Shown piece after piece: positions 35,051-47,500 of a stretch of DNA of 64,000 nt; positions within the stretch are counted from its first letter, which is position 1, and each line of letters starts with the position of its first letter. Below the pieces are notes generated by a model. The model made no database searches and was not told where the DNA came from. It saw nothing but the letters and a program-made list of their open reading frames with translations. This DNA comes from Apostichopus japonicus. Taxonomy: Eukaryota; Echinodermata; Holothuroidea; Aspidochirotida; Stichopodidae. Position numbers and translations under genes: made by a program. The stretch is taken from the NCBI RefSeq assembly GCF_037975245.1, contig NC_092562.1:30268054-30332053 (forward strand), read 5' to 3'.

Positions 35051-35870
35051 GTAACAATATTATATTAACAGTCAATTTTCTGAAAGTATTCTTCTTATTG
35101 GATGAATTAGTGCCAAATAGTCTAATTTTATTTTTAAATATAATTCATCTGAATTGAAAGGCTATATCTGTCTGTTTTGCCTTAAAAGTATGTAAAATGG
35201 GTCCAGTAGAATTAGAATTGCTTTAGTGATTTCTATTTGATAAAGGTTGCATGATCCTCACAATTTTGTAGCTGTATTATTAACTTCTCATGTAAATGTT
35301 CACATACTTAAAAGGATATTCATCAGGAGTTAATAACACATTACACAGTGCAATTATACATCATTTAATCACAACCATGTGTCATATCTATTTCCTTTTC
35401 AAGAGACTTGTGCTCACATTGGTGGAACACATACTTGATGTGAGAGGGAAGGGGTTGGTTGTGTGCCCAAAGTCTATGTTGGGTGGCTTTTCTTAAAACT
35501 AGATCATTTTGGAAACTCTTGCTAAAGTTACTATTGTACCAAATTCTCTAGTAAAGTCACAGAGGAGCTGTAAAAAGTGTTTGGCATGGAATATACCCTA
35601 CAAGTAAATGCATCAGTCCCACAAATAAATAAAAGTTGACTAAACATTTAAAATTTAATTGAAATTATTTCTTAGAAAACTGTATTTGTTTAAATCCAAA
35701 TTGTATTTCTCTACAAATGTTCATAAGTCCAGGATCATATGTGAAGGGAGCAAAAGCTCAAATTCTATGAGATAAACAATATTCATATATTAATAAGTTA
35801 TGAAACACTGTACATTTGAATCTGGTGATGGTTTGTCAGGTGCTAATATTGACGTCATTTTGACCTCCAG
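35051..35870. other. Intron inside FN3 domain 5
   Basis: About 0.8 kb. No supported feature. Confidence 0.5.
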
Positions 35871-36084
35871 CTTCAGTACCGGCCAATTCAGAAGTCCTAT
35901 GATCAACAATTTGAAACCCTTGAGTTTGGTCCAAAAATAGAAATTGCAAATTTAGGAGCACACATTGTGTATCAACTTACAGACCTGGAGCCTTCTACTG
36001 TATATGAGATACAGCTAAATGCCAAAACATCTGCTGGGGAAGGGGAAGTTGTCAGTATAACAGAGAGGACAAACTTATTTACAG
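35871..36084 (+). CDS. Receptor exon 14: FN3 domain 5, second part
   Basis: A 214-nt exon, phase 0 in and phase 1 out, with acceptor 'cattttgacctccag' and donor GTAAAT. The product begins LQYRPIQKSYD, continues with YQLTDLEPSTVYEIQLNAKT and ends SAGEGEVVSITERTNLFTG, the typical FN3 end with the L.P.T.Y.....A......G motif. Confidence 0.94.
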
Positions 36085-36490
36085 GTAAATTTTGATGGGC
36101 CCTAGCCATATATTTAACGATCACTCTGGATATTTATTTGCAAGGATATGTGGTCAGTATAATCTAGCTGCAATCTTCATGGTCCCTAATCATGATTAAC
36201 TCAATATCAACCATCCCAGTTTGATGATATTACCAAATGTTTGATTCTAGTAGACAGAATTTTACCGGATTTGTATACAGAACAATAGTATCATATACAA
36301 TAATTGAACAAGAAGCGCAGTAAAAGTTTTTTTTTATTTTTCAGTATAAGAATGGTTCTCCTAACAGATTTTGCTCTCATTGATAAAAATGGATAAATCA
36401 ATTAATGCTAGTCCCTTTGCGTGTTTATTATATCCTTAAAGGATTTAAATTGTGCTTTCTGTTAACCAGTATTGTTATGATTGTCTACAG
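36085..36490. other. Intron before the membrane-proximal domain
   Basis: About 0.4 kb with nothing recognised. A pyrimidine-rich 'gattgtctacag' acceptor ends it. Confidence 0.55.
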
Positions 36491-36581
36491 GTTTGCAACC
36501 ACCAACCCTACCTTCAGAGATCATCCAAGATGGCACCTCTGCAACCCTGACTTTGCCGGCAATCGACCAACAATATGCTTC
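36491..36581 (+). CDS. Receptor exon 15: start of the membrane-proximal domain
   Basis: A 91-nt exon, phase 1 in and phase 2 out, with donor GTAAGT. It encodes GLQPPTLPSEIIQDGTSATL, then TLPAIDQQYAS. Together with the next two exons it forms the region between the last FN3 and the membrane. 'Lxxxxxx' strand patterns resemble the start of an FN3-like fold. Confidence 0.87.
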
Positions 36582-37375
36582 GTAAGTTTATATTACACCC
36601 ATGTATAGGAATATAACCAAGGGATACCAAGGACCTTATAGAAATATTTTGAAGTTAAAAGTCATTTGAGGTCAGTATAGGTCCGAATAAGTCTGAATAA
36701 CTCACTGTCTTTAATAGGTCTGAATAAGTCTGAATAACTCACTGTCTTAGTTATAGATCCAGCTTGGTGAGTGCAAGAGCCCCATTGTAACTGGTGGAGG
36801 TGGATGGTCATATGAGATGAAGAGATGTCAAAGCCTGAAAACTATAAATGTGATAATCACAATGTAAATCTTGGTGAACTTCCTGCTTGATATGCAAATC
36901 ACCCTTAGTGAAGGCAAAAGCCTTGTTGATATTGGAGGTCAAATATTGTTTCGATTCAATTGGTCAATTTCCTTACAATATTGTAAGCACGATAATTCCA
37001 AAGGATAAATGCATTAGTTCAAAAACTTTGCTAATCACTTGAAGTAATTAATGGCCAACACTTTAAAATCTTGTGTGCATTGTGACATTTGAATCTTTTC
37101 ATACAAAAATTATGGCAATGAGCCAAGTAGTAGTTGGCTTTGTGGTTCAATCGTACTTTATAATGTCTACAATTATCCCCTAGTGATGGACATACAGTAT
37201 GTACTAGATGTGGCAATTAAATACATATCAATATCTACGATGCAGGTCTGTAAGATTGATGCTGAATGTTGCGGACGAGCATAGCTGTGTTACTCCCAAA
37301 CTATTGACTACCCTTATCAATATGTTATCTCATTATGTTTGATTAAATTTTCTTGTTTATTATTTATGCTGATAG
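36582..37375. other. Intron inside the membrane-proximal domain
   Basis: A 37-bp unit ('ataggtctgaataagtctga' onward) is tandemly doubled at 36677-36750. 'aggtcaaatatt' and 'gaggtcagtataggtc' at 36668 and 36934 resemble the AGGTCA-rich repeats upstream. No gene is seen. Confidence 0.5.
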
Positions 37376-37613
37376 AGCGTATTTCATCAGAGTGCGTGTA
37401 AACAATCAGGCCAAGCGAAAGAGAGATGTGGATAACTATAAACCTTTCAGTGAAAATCCTGACCATTACATAGCTGCTGAAGTAGAAAAGAAAGATGAGA
37501 ATCAGACATTTACTGTTGGTGATGGGGAGATGTATGGGATGTACCTGAATGCGCCTCTTAGAGAAGGAGAAAGTTATGATGTATTTATAGGAACAGGAAG
37601 TCAAGCTGGAGAG
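37376..37613 (+). CDS. Receptor exon 16: RPTP-like membrane-proximal domain with furin-type site
   Basis: A 238-nt exon, phase 2 in and phase 0 out, with donor GTAAGC. The product opens AYFIRVRVNNQAKRKRDV. KRKR at 37413-37424 is a furin-type processing motif. It continues PDHYIAAEVEKKDENQTFTV, then GDGEMYGMYLNAPLREGESY. The order basic site, YxAAE, FTxGD, Y.G..N.PL..G..Y is that of the membrane-proximal extracellular domain of LAR- and PTPRM-type receptor tyrosine phosphatases, which are cleaved there into two non-covalently held subunits. Tie receptors lack such a segment. Confidence 0.92.
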
Positions 37614-38651
37614 GTAAGCCTGAACAGTTTATGAGTGGATTGTACAAATAATTGGTCAGTAGGAGGAATGTTAGGGGGATGAACAAGGGGATGGAGAAGA
37701 AGGCTGGACAAGGGGATGGACAGAAAGGAGGGTTCTAGCTCTCCACATGGCTTTTCTATCCAATCTGTTTATTTATTATACAGATTTATATATAGATTAA
37801 TGTATGTCGTCTAGTTATAGAATTGTTGACAATTCATAATCATGGACTATAAATATGAATCTCAGAGACTTCGGTCAGCTTGCGGCTTTGATAAGCCAAA
37901 GAGGCTTCTTCGCGAGTTCCTGCTCGCAGGAGGATTTAAAATACGAAAAAAAAAATTTCCTTCTGGTTTAAGATCAACTCAACCAAGAACTAATGCTTTT
38001 GCAAAGACATGTGAACTGCACTCCATAACCACAACTATGTAACTTTAGTCCCTGATTACTTAGGGGAGAGGTAAACTGAAATTTGTTGGAACTGCATGCA
38101 GTCATATGCTGTAGATCATAATATACTAAGTGGATCCCTAGCAATCTGTCACTACAAGAGATGATTGGCCGATAACAGAATCACTTTCTTCGGTTGGCTG
38201 AAGTTAACGTGCTGAAAAAAATGGTTAGTAGTATGCAAGGTACTGGATAAGGTGTTTATCTTTTGGCAATTATAATCCTGAATGGAATAGCTCAGGTAGA
38301 ATGCTAAATAATGGGACTGGATGAAAAAGGGGATGGGTAGACAAAGGTCTGATTTAAGGCTGAGATAAATGGATTACTGAACAATTGATAGACCTAGGCT
38401 AAGCAAAAAGGCTCGGCAAGAAAACTGAACTGTGGCCTTGAGAGGGAATTAAGCCATGTCCAGACAGTAGCGTGAACATGGGCAAGAAATGGAATACATG
38501 TTAAAAACAATATGCCATGAAAGGTATGTATTACAATCTGTATTATTTAGTCTTTGTGAAGGGGAACATTGTCTGGTATCCATTATGTGGTTATAACATG
38601 GTTATAACCTGTTACAACCTAATTTTTGTTTTGTAATTATTGTGTTCATAG
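37614..38651. other. Intron with an unexplained ORF
   Basis: ORF 37842-38042 (plus strand; it includes CGFDKPKRLLREFLLAGGF and FPSGLRSTQPRTNAFAKT) looks compositionally protein-like and may be a transposon-protein fragment, but I cannot assign it. A G-rich 'ggggatggacagaaagg' repeat-like segment is at 37676-37720. Confidence 0.4.
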
Positions 38652-38706
38652 CAAGTGGTAGTAGTGTGGAGTGAGGCAGTTCCTTTGGTAACACCCAAAA
38701 CTCAAG
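38652..38706 (+). CDS. Receptor exon 17: end of membrane-proximal domain
   Basis: A 55-nt exon, phase 0 in and phase 1 out, with acceptor 'ttgtgttcatag' and donor GTGAGT. It encodes QVVVVWSEAVPLVTPKTQG, corresponding to the WS(E) strand just before the membrane in receptor phosphatases. The phase matches the exons on both sides. Confidence 0.9.
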
Positions 38707-38872
38707 GTGAGTATATAATATCAATATTGCTTGAGATAAAATGCTAACAGTGTGCTGGCGATACGCAACTTTACATTATCATGAAACTAAATGATCATGA
38801 TACTTGTCTAACCAGTCTCTCCAATTGTATTGCTGACATCAAGTAATGGTCCACTTGCAACAGTTTACTCAT

Positions 38873-39540
38873 TAACGATTCAAAGACCAAAGTCATCCAC
38901 GTCACCTCCCAGTTTAGAGATTCGAGTAACCTATACCTGACCTCACTGTTAGTACAAATGTCATAACTCCTTCCAGAAATACATGTGATCTTGGTGTATT
39001 GCTTGACGATAAACTCGATATGCAAAACATTCAGAAACCTTTTTGTTCAGCTGCATATGGTATTTTCAAAATTGGTAAACTCAAGAAGTATCTAGTTCAA
39101 GGCTCAACTGAACGACTGGTTCACGCTTTTGTTTTATAGCTCCCCTTCAGAGAATTCAGAACGCTGCTGCGCGCCTAGTCTCACTCACTAAAAAGTTTGA
39201 TCACATCACTCCTGACTGTTCATTGCATCGGCTTCCCGTATCTCAGCACATCCAGTTTAAGGTCCTACTTCTCACCTACAATGCGCTCAACAGGCATGCC
39301 TTTCAATATATCACTGACCTTCTTACTCCTTTGCGTTGGTCAACTACATTTACGGTTCACTCTTCCAATCATGCGCATTTGCAATTAACTCCTGGTCCAC
39401 GTACCCGCAATCGTTATGGCGATCGTGCCTATTCTGTCACTGCACCTTCTCTTTGGAACTAACTCCCATTCCACGTTCGTGACTCTCCCTCCCTCTGTAT
39501 TTTTAAGAGACAACTTAAAACATTTCTGTTTGATTCCTAG
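38873..39540 (+). pseudogene. 3' end of a CR1/L2-type LINE ORF, degraded
   Basis: One frame reads TPSRNTCDLGVLLDDKLDMQ, then a STERLVHAFV segment. After a small deletion follow LQRIQNAAARLV, HRLPVSQHIQFKVLLLTYNA, then GDRAYSVTAPSLWN, a TAA, and FKRQLKTFLFDS before a final stop. This series is the usual C-terminal end of reverse-transcriptase proteins of CR1/L2-like LINEs. In-frame stops and the internal deletion show it is dead. Its 3' tail probably runs to about 39670. It has the same strand as the receptor gene. Confidence 0.88.
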
Positions 39541-40577
39541 TTTCTTTTCTTTCCTTTGTTTCCTTTGTCCCTTTTCTACGTTTTAAAGTGCTTTGAAACG
39601 CTGTATTTTAATCGCTATATCAATGTAATTTATTTTTATTATTAACAGTATGATTCATGTAAATAAAATGTATGACAAATGTCATTCTAGCAATGGCATG
39701 CAAATAAAAATCTGGAAATTGAATACATGATGAAAACTGGGTTCACTGAGACTGGTTCACATGATCCATATGCAGGTTGTCAATTCAATTTAAACCTAAC
39801 AATGTTAAATCTGTTCATCATGGTCTTTCTTCTGCATGATGTCATCATGCTGTTTTATTTTGAACACAGAAACACAATGTTACAAATGTCGATTTTTTGT
39901 TTACTCTGTCATTTAAATTTGATAATTTTGGCAAGGAAAAATGCCAATGACATATGATACACCAACTTTTAAGTTTTACAGCATCTGACATTTTGCAAAG
40001 TGAAAATTTAGAATTCCAAATATTCACATTCCTGTTGACAGAGTGGTAAAATGACTTTCCTAGAAGTGCTACAATGAAAGGTAATAGCTTTGAATAGGAT
40101 GCTTAGAAAAACACAATATAGTTTTACATTCCACTGACATATATTTAAGAAAAGTAAGTCAATGAAGAAAGTTGGCGGTAATCCCTTTCTGTTGTGCCCA
40201 CAAAAAAAGAGGCAGTTTATTTTAGGGTAACTAATACTCATTCTTTGTCTCAACAATCTGCAGTAATTTGGAGAGAATGTTTGATTGATTATATTGTATG
40301 AGCAATGGGGGAAAAAAGTTCTTTCCTTGGAGCCGGAAACTGAAATTTTGATTTACTATTTAATTGTTTAATATTCTGTTTAATATCATTAATGCAATGG
40401 AATATCATCAATGCATTAAGATCATCAATGCAATATCATTAATGCAAAGATGATCAAGTTGAACTTTATACCAGTTGACAACTCGTAAGCGGGCTTTACT
40501 CAGAATTGTTATCAATTCATGCATTCATTGTTATGTGGTCAATCTAAGGAGTAAAGTTTACTCCTTTTACTTTGCAG
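39541..40577. other. Intron before the transmembrane exon
   Basis: After the LINE tail nothing coding is recognised. A short degenerate tandem repeat ('atatcattaatgcaatggaa'-like, ~22 bp unit, about three copies) occupies 40382-40452. Confidence 0.5.
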
Positions 40578-40665
40578 GTATACCATGGGTGATTATTGTT
40601 GTGGCAGTAGTGGTAACCATTCTTATCGTACTGGTAATTGTTGGAATAACAATCAAATCCAAACG
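40578..40665 (+). CDS. Receptor exon 18: transmembrane helix
   Basis: An 88-nt exon, phase 1 in and phase 2 out, with acceptor 'cttttactttgcag' and donor GTAAAG. It encodes GIPWVIIVVAVVVTILIV, then LVIVGITIKSKR, a single hydrophobic helix of about 23 residues (40586-40654) followed by a basic stop-transfer cluster. This makes the protein a type I membrane receptor. Confidence 0.95.
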
Positions 40666-41176
40666 GTAAAGCTCTTAACTTGTGATTTTCTTTCTTTGGA
40701 TATTATTACGTAGTATGTATTTTGACATTTTAGTGGATGTAATGTTCATCAAAGGATTCCTTCTCCAAAATAAAAATTACACAAGATGTCAATGTCAAGA
40801 GGCAACATTTTTACTGAGGATAAATATTTCAAGAACACCTGCATTTTAGTTCTGTACAATATGTTTCGTCAAAGTAGCATATCTCTGGATATTGTTGTTT
40901 CTGTTTCTACAATTAAGCATTGAGATGGTTTAATAAACTACAGTATGGCTTGTATTGGTCTAATATTGGCCATTTAATGTAACTCATTTACCATCAGTCA
41001 CCCTAACCATATTTTAGGTTTGTTTCTTTGTTTGTAAAGCTATCAGCTATCACCCTAAAAGGCTGGCATGAGTGTTAGAGAACACGCTTCAAATGAGCAG
41101 CTAAAACTGTATCAGTCTTGGAGTCTTGTTGAGTCAATGTGCCATGATGCTTTTATTGAATGATATTTCTTTTCAG

Positions 41177-41217
41177 ATCCAAACAGGCAGATGGAGAATA
41201 CCATCCAAGTAGTGCTG
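41177..41217 (+). CDS. Receptor exon 19: start of the cytoplasmic tail
   Basis: A 41-nt exon, phase 2 in and phase 1 out, with acceptor 'atttcttttcag' and donor GTGAGA. It encodes RSKQADGEYHPSSAG. A tyrosine (EYHPS) could be phosphorylated, but no motif is diagnostic. Later exons, including the kinase or phosphatase domain, are not in the window. Confidence 0.85.
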
Positions 41218-41425
41218 GTGAGAAAGTTACAAAGATACTCTGTATTATCAGTGTGAAAAAAAATGAACAAATAGAGTTCTTTGCTCTTAGAACTGATTTT
41301 TGAGGTGGGTTGTAAGATCAAGTGCCTTATATTGACCAAGCCAGTGATCAACATAATGCAACATGACAATTGGGTAGCTGTCAAAAAGGGTTCGTCATCT
41401 AAAATAAATCAATCACTTTAATCTT

Positions 41426-41476
<51 letters not shown>

Positions 41477-41724
41477 ACTGGTTTGACCCATAGGGGGAAA
41501 TGGAAAAAAGTGAACCATAAGGGGAAATTGAGGGAAAACACGAATAACATGGAAATAAATTATATTTTAATATCTAAATTTTCATGAAATACTTGTCATG
41601 ATGTGCTCTAATGTGCTACATGTCTTTTGAGATTAAATTAATAAGATCTTAGGATATACCTTTTTTGGACCTTTAAAAATTTCCCCCGAACGTATTTTTC
41701 CTACTAATGAGGATTAGGGGGAAA
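41218..41724. other. Intron start before the satellite
   Basis: Contains the AT microsatellite and G/A-rich 'gggggaaatgg' and 'aggggaaattgaggg' segments. No gene. Confidence 0.5.
41431..41474. repeat. (AT)n microsatellite
   Basis: A run of about 21 TA dinucleotides preceded by a short (CA)n. Confidence 0.95.
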
Positions 41725-44354
41725 AGTTTGTATTTCTCCTTAACAGTATTTTGTATTTCTCCTTAACAGTTTCTTGTATTTCTCCTTAACGTTGAAATAA
41801 GCAAATTTTCCTTTAAGGAGAAATACAAACATGTATTAGTAGTACAGAATTATGGGTGCGGTGGGAGGATTGAGTGGTAGAGTAATTTCTCCGGGGACAA
41901 AACATATGATATGTAAGAAAATTTGATGATAAAATGAAAATAATCAATAATATAAACTATGATAAGTTTAATATTATTTACTATAACATCAGGAATGTGA
42001 GGGGTTCATATAAAAGCGCAATAAAAGGGCTGAAAAACTTCGAACTATCTACACGGTCGCACTTACCCCAAACCCCTCCCCCTTTCCCTCTTTCATGGGG
42101 AACTCTAGCCCAACCATCTGTTCAGAAACGTCCAAGCGTCTCGTTTACGGAATTAGGTAAACGGAAGCTACCAGGGGCGTTGTGGGTAGGGGCGGGGGTT
42201 GCGACGACTTTAATACCTTATTAGTTTTCGAGCATAACAGTATTCACTCTGGCTAATTATTAGTTTAGTTTAGTTACCCAAGGATCAAGAAGCTTTACAG
42301 TAGCTTATTTGAGAACCTATCCGTGTTAAATCATGGATGAACACCGGCTTACTTCAAGCCTTCAATTTGCAATAATTGTTCAGAGGGTAAAGAGGCAGGG
42401 GTGTGAAATCTCTCCCATTCCTGCCCCCGGGACCGCCTTTTAAAGTCCCCGTCAACTTTTTTCGATACATTTGTACCACTGGCCCTCACTTCACAAACTT
42501 AAATTCACACTGGTTGAGCAAGTAGGCAACTGAGTATAGCTATCTGCTTGAAGGCTACATAGACTATTTACTACAAAAGCTATATGTTAATGTAACAGCC
42601 AGAATTTGCATTTCTAATTAGATACGAGTTTCTTGTATTCCTCCTTAACGTTGAAATAAGCAAATTTTCCCTTAAGGAGAAATACAAACATGTATTCGTA
42701 GTACAGCATTATGATAACGGTGGGGAGGATTGAGTGGTAGAGTAATTTCTCCGGGGACAAAACATATGATATGTAATAAACTTTGATGATAAATGAAAAT
42801 AATCAATAATATAATCTATGATAAGTTTAATATTATTTATTATATCATTAGACTGTGAGGGGCACATATAAAGGCGCAAAGAAAGGGCTGAAAAACTTCG
42901 AACTACTCACACGGTCGCACTAACCCCACCTCCCTCCCCCTTTCCCTCTTTCGTGGGTAACTCTAGCCCAACCATCTGTTCAGAAACGTTCAAGCATCTC
43001 GTTTACGAAAATCGGTGAAGGAAAGCTACCAGGGGCGTTGTGGGTAGGGGCGGGGGTTGCGACGACTTTAATACCCTATTAGTTTTCGAGCATAACAGTA
43101 TTCACTCTGGCTAATTATTAGTTTAGTTTAGTTACCAAAGGATCAGGAAGCTTTACAGTAGCTTATTTGAGAACCTATCCGTGCTAGATCATGGATGAAC
43201 ACCGGCTTACTTCAAGCCTTCTATTTTCGATAATTGTTCAGAGGGTAAAGAGGCAGGGGTGTGAATTCTCTCCCATTCCTGCTCCCGGGACCGCCTTTTA
43301 AAGTCCCCGTCAACTTTTTGCGATACATTTGTATCACTGGCCCTCACTTCTCAATCTTAAATTCACACTGGTTGAGCAAGTAAGCAACTGAGTATAGCTA
43401 TCTGCTTGAAGGCTACATGGACTATTTACTACAAAAGATATATGTTAATGTAACAGTCAAAATTTGCATTTCTAATTAGATACGAGTTTCTTGTATTTCT
43501 CCTTAACGTTGAAATAAGCAAATTTTCCCTTAAGGAGAAATACAAACATGTATTCGTAGTACAGCATTATGGTAACGGTGGGGAGGATTGAGTGGTAGAG
43601 TAATTTCTCCGGGGACAAAACATATGATATATAATAAACTTTGATGATCAATGAAAATAATCAATAATATAATCTATGATAAGTTTAATATTATTTATTA
43701 TATCATCAGACTGTGAGGGGCACATATAAAAGCGCAAAAAAGGGCTGAAAAACTTCGAACTACTCACACGGTCACACTAACCCCACCTCCCTCCCCCTTT
43801 CCCTCTTTCGTGGGTAACTCTAGCCCAACCATCTGTTCAGAAACGTCCAAGCGTCTCGTTTACGGAATTAGGTAAACGAAAGCTACCAGGGGCGTTGTGG
43901 GTAGGGGCGGGGGTTGCGACGACTTTAATACCCTATTAGTTTTCGAGCATAACAGTATTCACTCTGGCTAATTATTAGTTTAGTTTAGTTTAGTTACCCA
44001 AGGATCAAGAAGCTTTACAGTAGCTTATTTGAGAACCTATCCGTGCTAGATCATGGATGAACACCGGCTTACTTCAAGCCTTCTATTTTCGATAATTGTT
44101 CAGAGGGTAAAGAGGCAGGGGTGTGAATTCTCTCCCATTCCTGCTCCCGGGACCGCCTTTTAAAGTCCCCATCAACTTTTTTTCTCGATACGTTTGTACC
44201 GCTGGCCATCACTTCACAAACTTATTAATCCCTCTGGTTAAGCAAGTAAGCACCTTAGTATAGTCATCTGCTTGAAGGCTACATAGACTGTTTACTACAA
44301 AAGCCATGTTAATGTAACAGCCAGAATTTGCATTTCTAATTAGATACGAGTTTC

Positions 44355-44413
44355 TTGTATTTCTCCTTAACGTTGAAATAAGCAAATTTTCCCTTAAGGA
44401 GAAATACAAACAT
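44355..44413. repeat. Representative satellite stem-loop
   Basis: TTGTATTTCTCCTTAA and TTAAGGAGAAATACAA pair perfectly over 16 bp around a 23-base AT-rich loop ('cgttgaaataagcaa' then 'attttccc'). The same structure starts every monomer, and both arms are intact in nearly all 21. The second monomer has one arm base changed (TTGTATTCC). Confidence 0.92.
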
Positions 44414-44588
44414 GTATTCGTAGTACAGCATTATGGTAACGGTGGGGAGGATTGAGTGGTAGAGTAATTTCTCCGGGGACAAAACATATGATATGTAATA
44501 AACTTTGAAGATAAATGAAAATAATCAATAATATAATCTATGATAAGTTTAATATTATTTATTATATCATCAGACAGTGAGGGGCACA

Positions 44589-44596
44589 TATAAAAG
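44589..44596 (+). promoter_or_regulatory. Representative TATA-box-like motif in the satellite
   Basis: TATAAAAG, in the context 'ggggcacatataaaagcgca', is present in almost every monomer (the second has 'tataaagg'). It lies about 235 bases after the start of the stem-loop. It fits a TATA consensus, but there is no transcript evidence and AT-rich DNA makes chance matches likely. Confidence 0.3.
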
Positions 44597-47500
44597 CGCA
44601 AAGAAAGGGCTGAAAAACTTCGAACTACTCACACGGTCGCACTAACCCCACCTCCCTCCCCCTTTCCCTCTTTCGTGGGTAACTCTAGCCCAACCATCTG
44701 TTCAGAAACGTCCAAGCGTCTCGTTTACGGAATTAGGTAAACGGAAGCTACCAGGGGCGTTGTGGGTAGGGGCGGGGGTTGCGACGACTTTAATACCCTA
44801 TTAGTTTTCGAGCATAACAGTATTCACTCTGGCTAATTATTAGTTTAGTTTAGTTACCCAAGGATCAAGAAGCTTTACAGTAGCTTATTTGAGAACCTAT
44901 CCGTGTTAAATCATGGATGAACACCGGCTTACTTCAAGCCTTCTATTTTCAATAATTGTTCAGAGGGTAAAGAGGCAGGGGTGTGAAATCTCTCCCATTC
45001 CTGCTCCCGGGACCGCCTTTTAACGTCCCCGTCAACTTTTTTCGATACATTTGTACCACTGGCCCTCACTTCACAATCTTAAATTCACATTGGTTGAGCA
45101 AGTAAGCAACTGAGTATAGCTATCTGCTTGAAGGCTACATAGACTATTTACTACAAAAGATATATGTTAATGTAACAGTCAAAATTTGCATTTCTAATTA
45201 GATACGAGTTTCTTGTATTTCTCCTTAACGTTGAAATAAGCAAATTTTCCCTTAAGGAGAAATACAAACATGTATTCGTAGTACAGCATTATGGTAACGG
45301 TGGGGAGGATGGAGTGGTAGAGTAATTTCTCCGGGGACAAAACATATGATATGTAATAAACTTTGATGATAAATGAAAATAATCAATAATATAATCTATG
45401 ATAAGTTTAATATTATTTATTATATCATCAGACTGTGAGGGGCACATATAAAAGCGCAAAGAAAGGGCTGAAAAACTTCGAACTACTCACACGGTCGCAC
45501 TAACCCCACCTCCCTCCCCCTTTCCCTCTTTCGTGGGTAACTCTAGCCCAACCATCTGTTCAGAAACGTCCAAGCGTCTCGTTTACGGAATTAGGTAAAC
45601 GAAAGCTACCAGGGGCGTTGTGGGTAGGGGCGGGGCTTGCGACGACTTTAATACCCTATTAGTTTTCGAGCATAACAGTATTCACTCTGGCTAATTATTA
45701 GTTTAGTTTAGTTACCAAAGGATCAGGAAGCTTTACAGTAGCTTATTTGAGAACCTATCCGTGCTAGATCATGGATGAACACCGGCTTACTTCAAGCCTT
45801 CTATTTTCGATAATTGTTCAGAGGGTAAAGAGGCAGGGGTGTGAATTCTCTCCCATTCCTGCTCCCGGGACCGCCTTTTAAAGTCCCCGTCAACTTTTTG
45901 CGATACATTTGTACCACTGGCCCTCACTTCTCAATCTTAAATTCACACTGGTTGAGCAAGTAAGCAACTGAGTATAGCTATCTGCTTGAAGGCTACATGG
46001 ACTATTTACTACAAAAGATATATGTTAATGTAACAGTCAAAATTTGCATTTCTAATTAGATACGAGTTTCTTGTATTTCTCCTTAACGTTGAAATAAGCA
46101 AATTTTCCCTTAAGGAGAAATACAAACATGTATTCGTAGTACAGCATTATGGTAACGGTGGGGAGGATTGAGTGGTAGAGTAATTTCTCCGGGGACAAAA
46201 CATATGATATATAATAAACTTTGATGATCAATGAAAATAATCAATAATATAATCTATGATAAGTTTAATATTATTTATTATATCATCAGACTGTGAGGGG
46301 CACATATAAAAGCGCAAAAAAGGGCTGAAAAACTTCGAACTACTCACACGGTCGCACTAACCCCACCTCCCTCCCCCTTTCCCTCTTTCGTGGGTAACTC
46401 TAGCCCAACCATCTGTTCAGAAACGTCCAAGCGTCTCGTTTACGGAATTAGGTAAACGAAAGCTACCAGGGGCGTTGTGGGTAGGGGCGGGGGTTGCGAC
46501 GACTTTAATACCCTATTAGTTTTCGAGCATAACAGTATTCACTCTGGCTAATTATTAGTTTAGTTTAGTTTAGTTACCCAAGGATCAAGAAGCTTTACAG
46601 TAGCTTATTTGAGACCCTATCCGTGCTAGATCATGGATGAACACCGGCTTACTTCAAGCCTTCTATTTTCGATAATTGTTCAGAGGGTAAAGAGGCAGGG
46701 GTGTGAATTCTCTCCCATTCCTGCTCCCGGGACCGCCTTTTAAAGTCCCCATCAACTTTTTTTCTCGATACGTTTGTACCGCTGGCCATCACTTCACAAA
46801 CTTATTAATCCCTCTGGTTAAGCAAGTAAGCACCTTAGTATAGTCATCTGCTTGAAGGCTACATAGACTGTTTACTACAAAAGCCATGTTAATGTAACAG
46901 CCAGAATTTGCATTTCTAATTAGATACGAGTTTCTTGTATTTCTCCTTAACGTTGAAATAAGCAAATTTTCCCTTAAGGAGAAATACAAACATGTATTCG
47001 TAGTACAGCATTATGGTAACGGTGGGGAGGATTGAGTGGTAGAGTAATTTCTCCGGGGACAAAACATATGATATGTAATAAACTTTGATGATAAATGAAA
47101 ATAATCAATAATATAATCTATGATAAGTTTAATATTATTTATTATATCATCAGACTGTGAGGGGCACATATAAAAGCGCAAAGAAAGGGCTGAAAAACTT
47201 CGAACTACTCACACGGTCGCACTAACCCCACCTCCCTCCCCCTTTCCCTCTTTCGTGGGTAACTCTAGCCCAACCATCTGTTCAGAAACGTTCAAGCATC
47301 TCGTTTACGGAATTAGGTAAACGAAAGCTACCAGGGGCGTTGTGGGTAGGGGCGGGGGTTGCGACGACTTTAATACCCTATTAGTTTTCGAGCATAACAG
47401 TATTCACTCTGGCTAATTATTAGTTTAGTTTAGTTACCCAAGGATCAGGAAGCTTTACAGTAGCTTATTTGAGAACCTATCCGTGCTAGATCATGGATGA

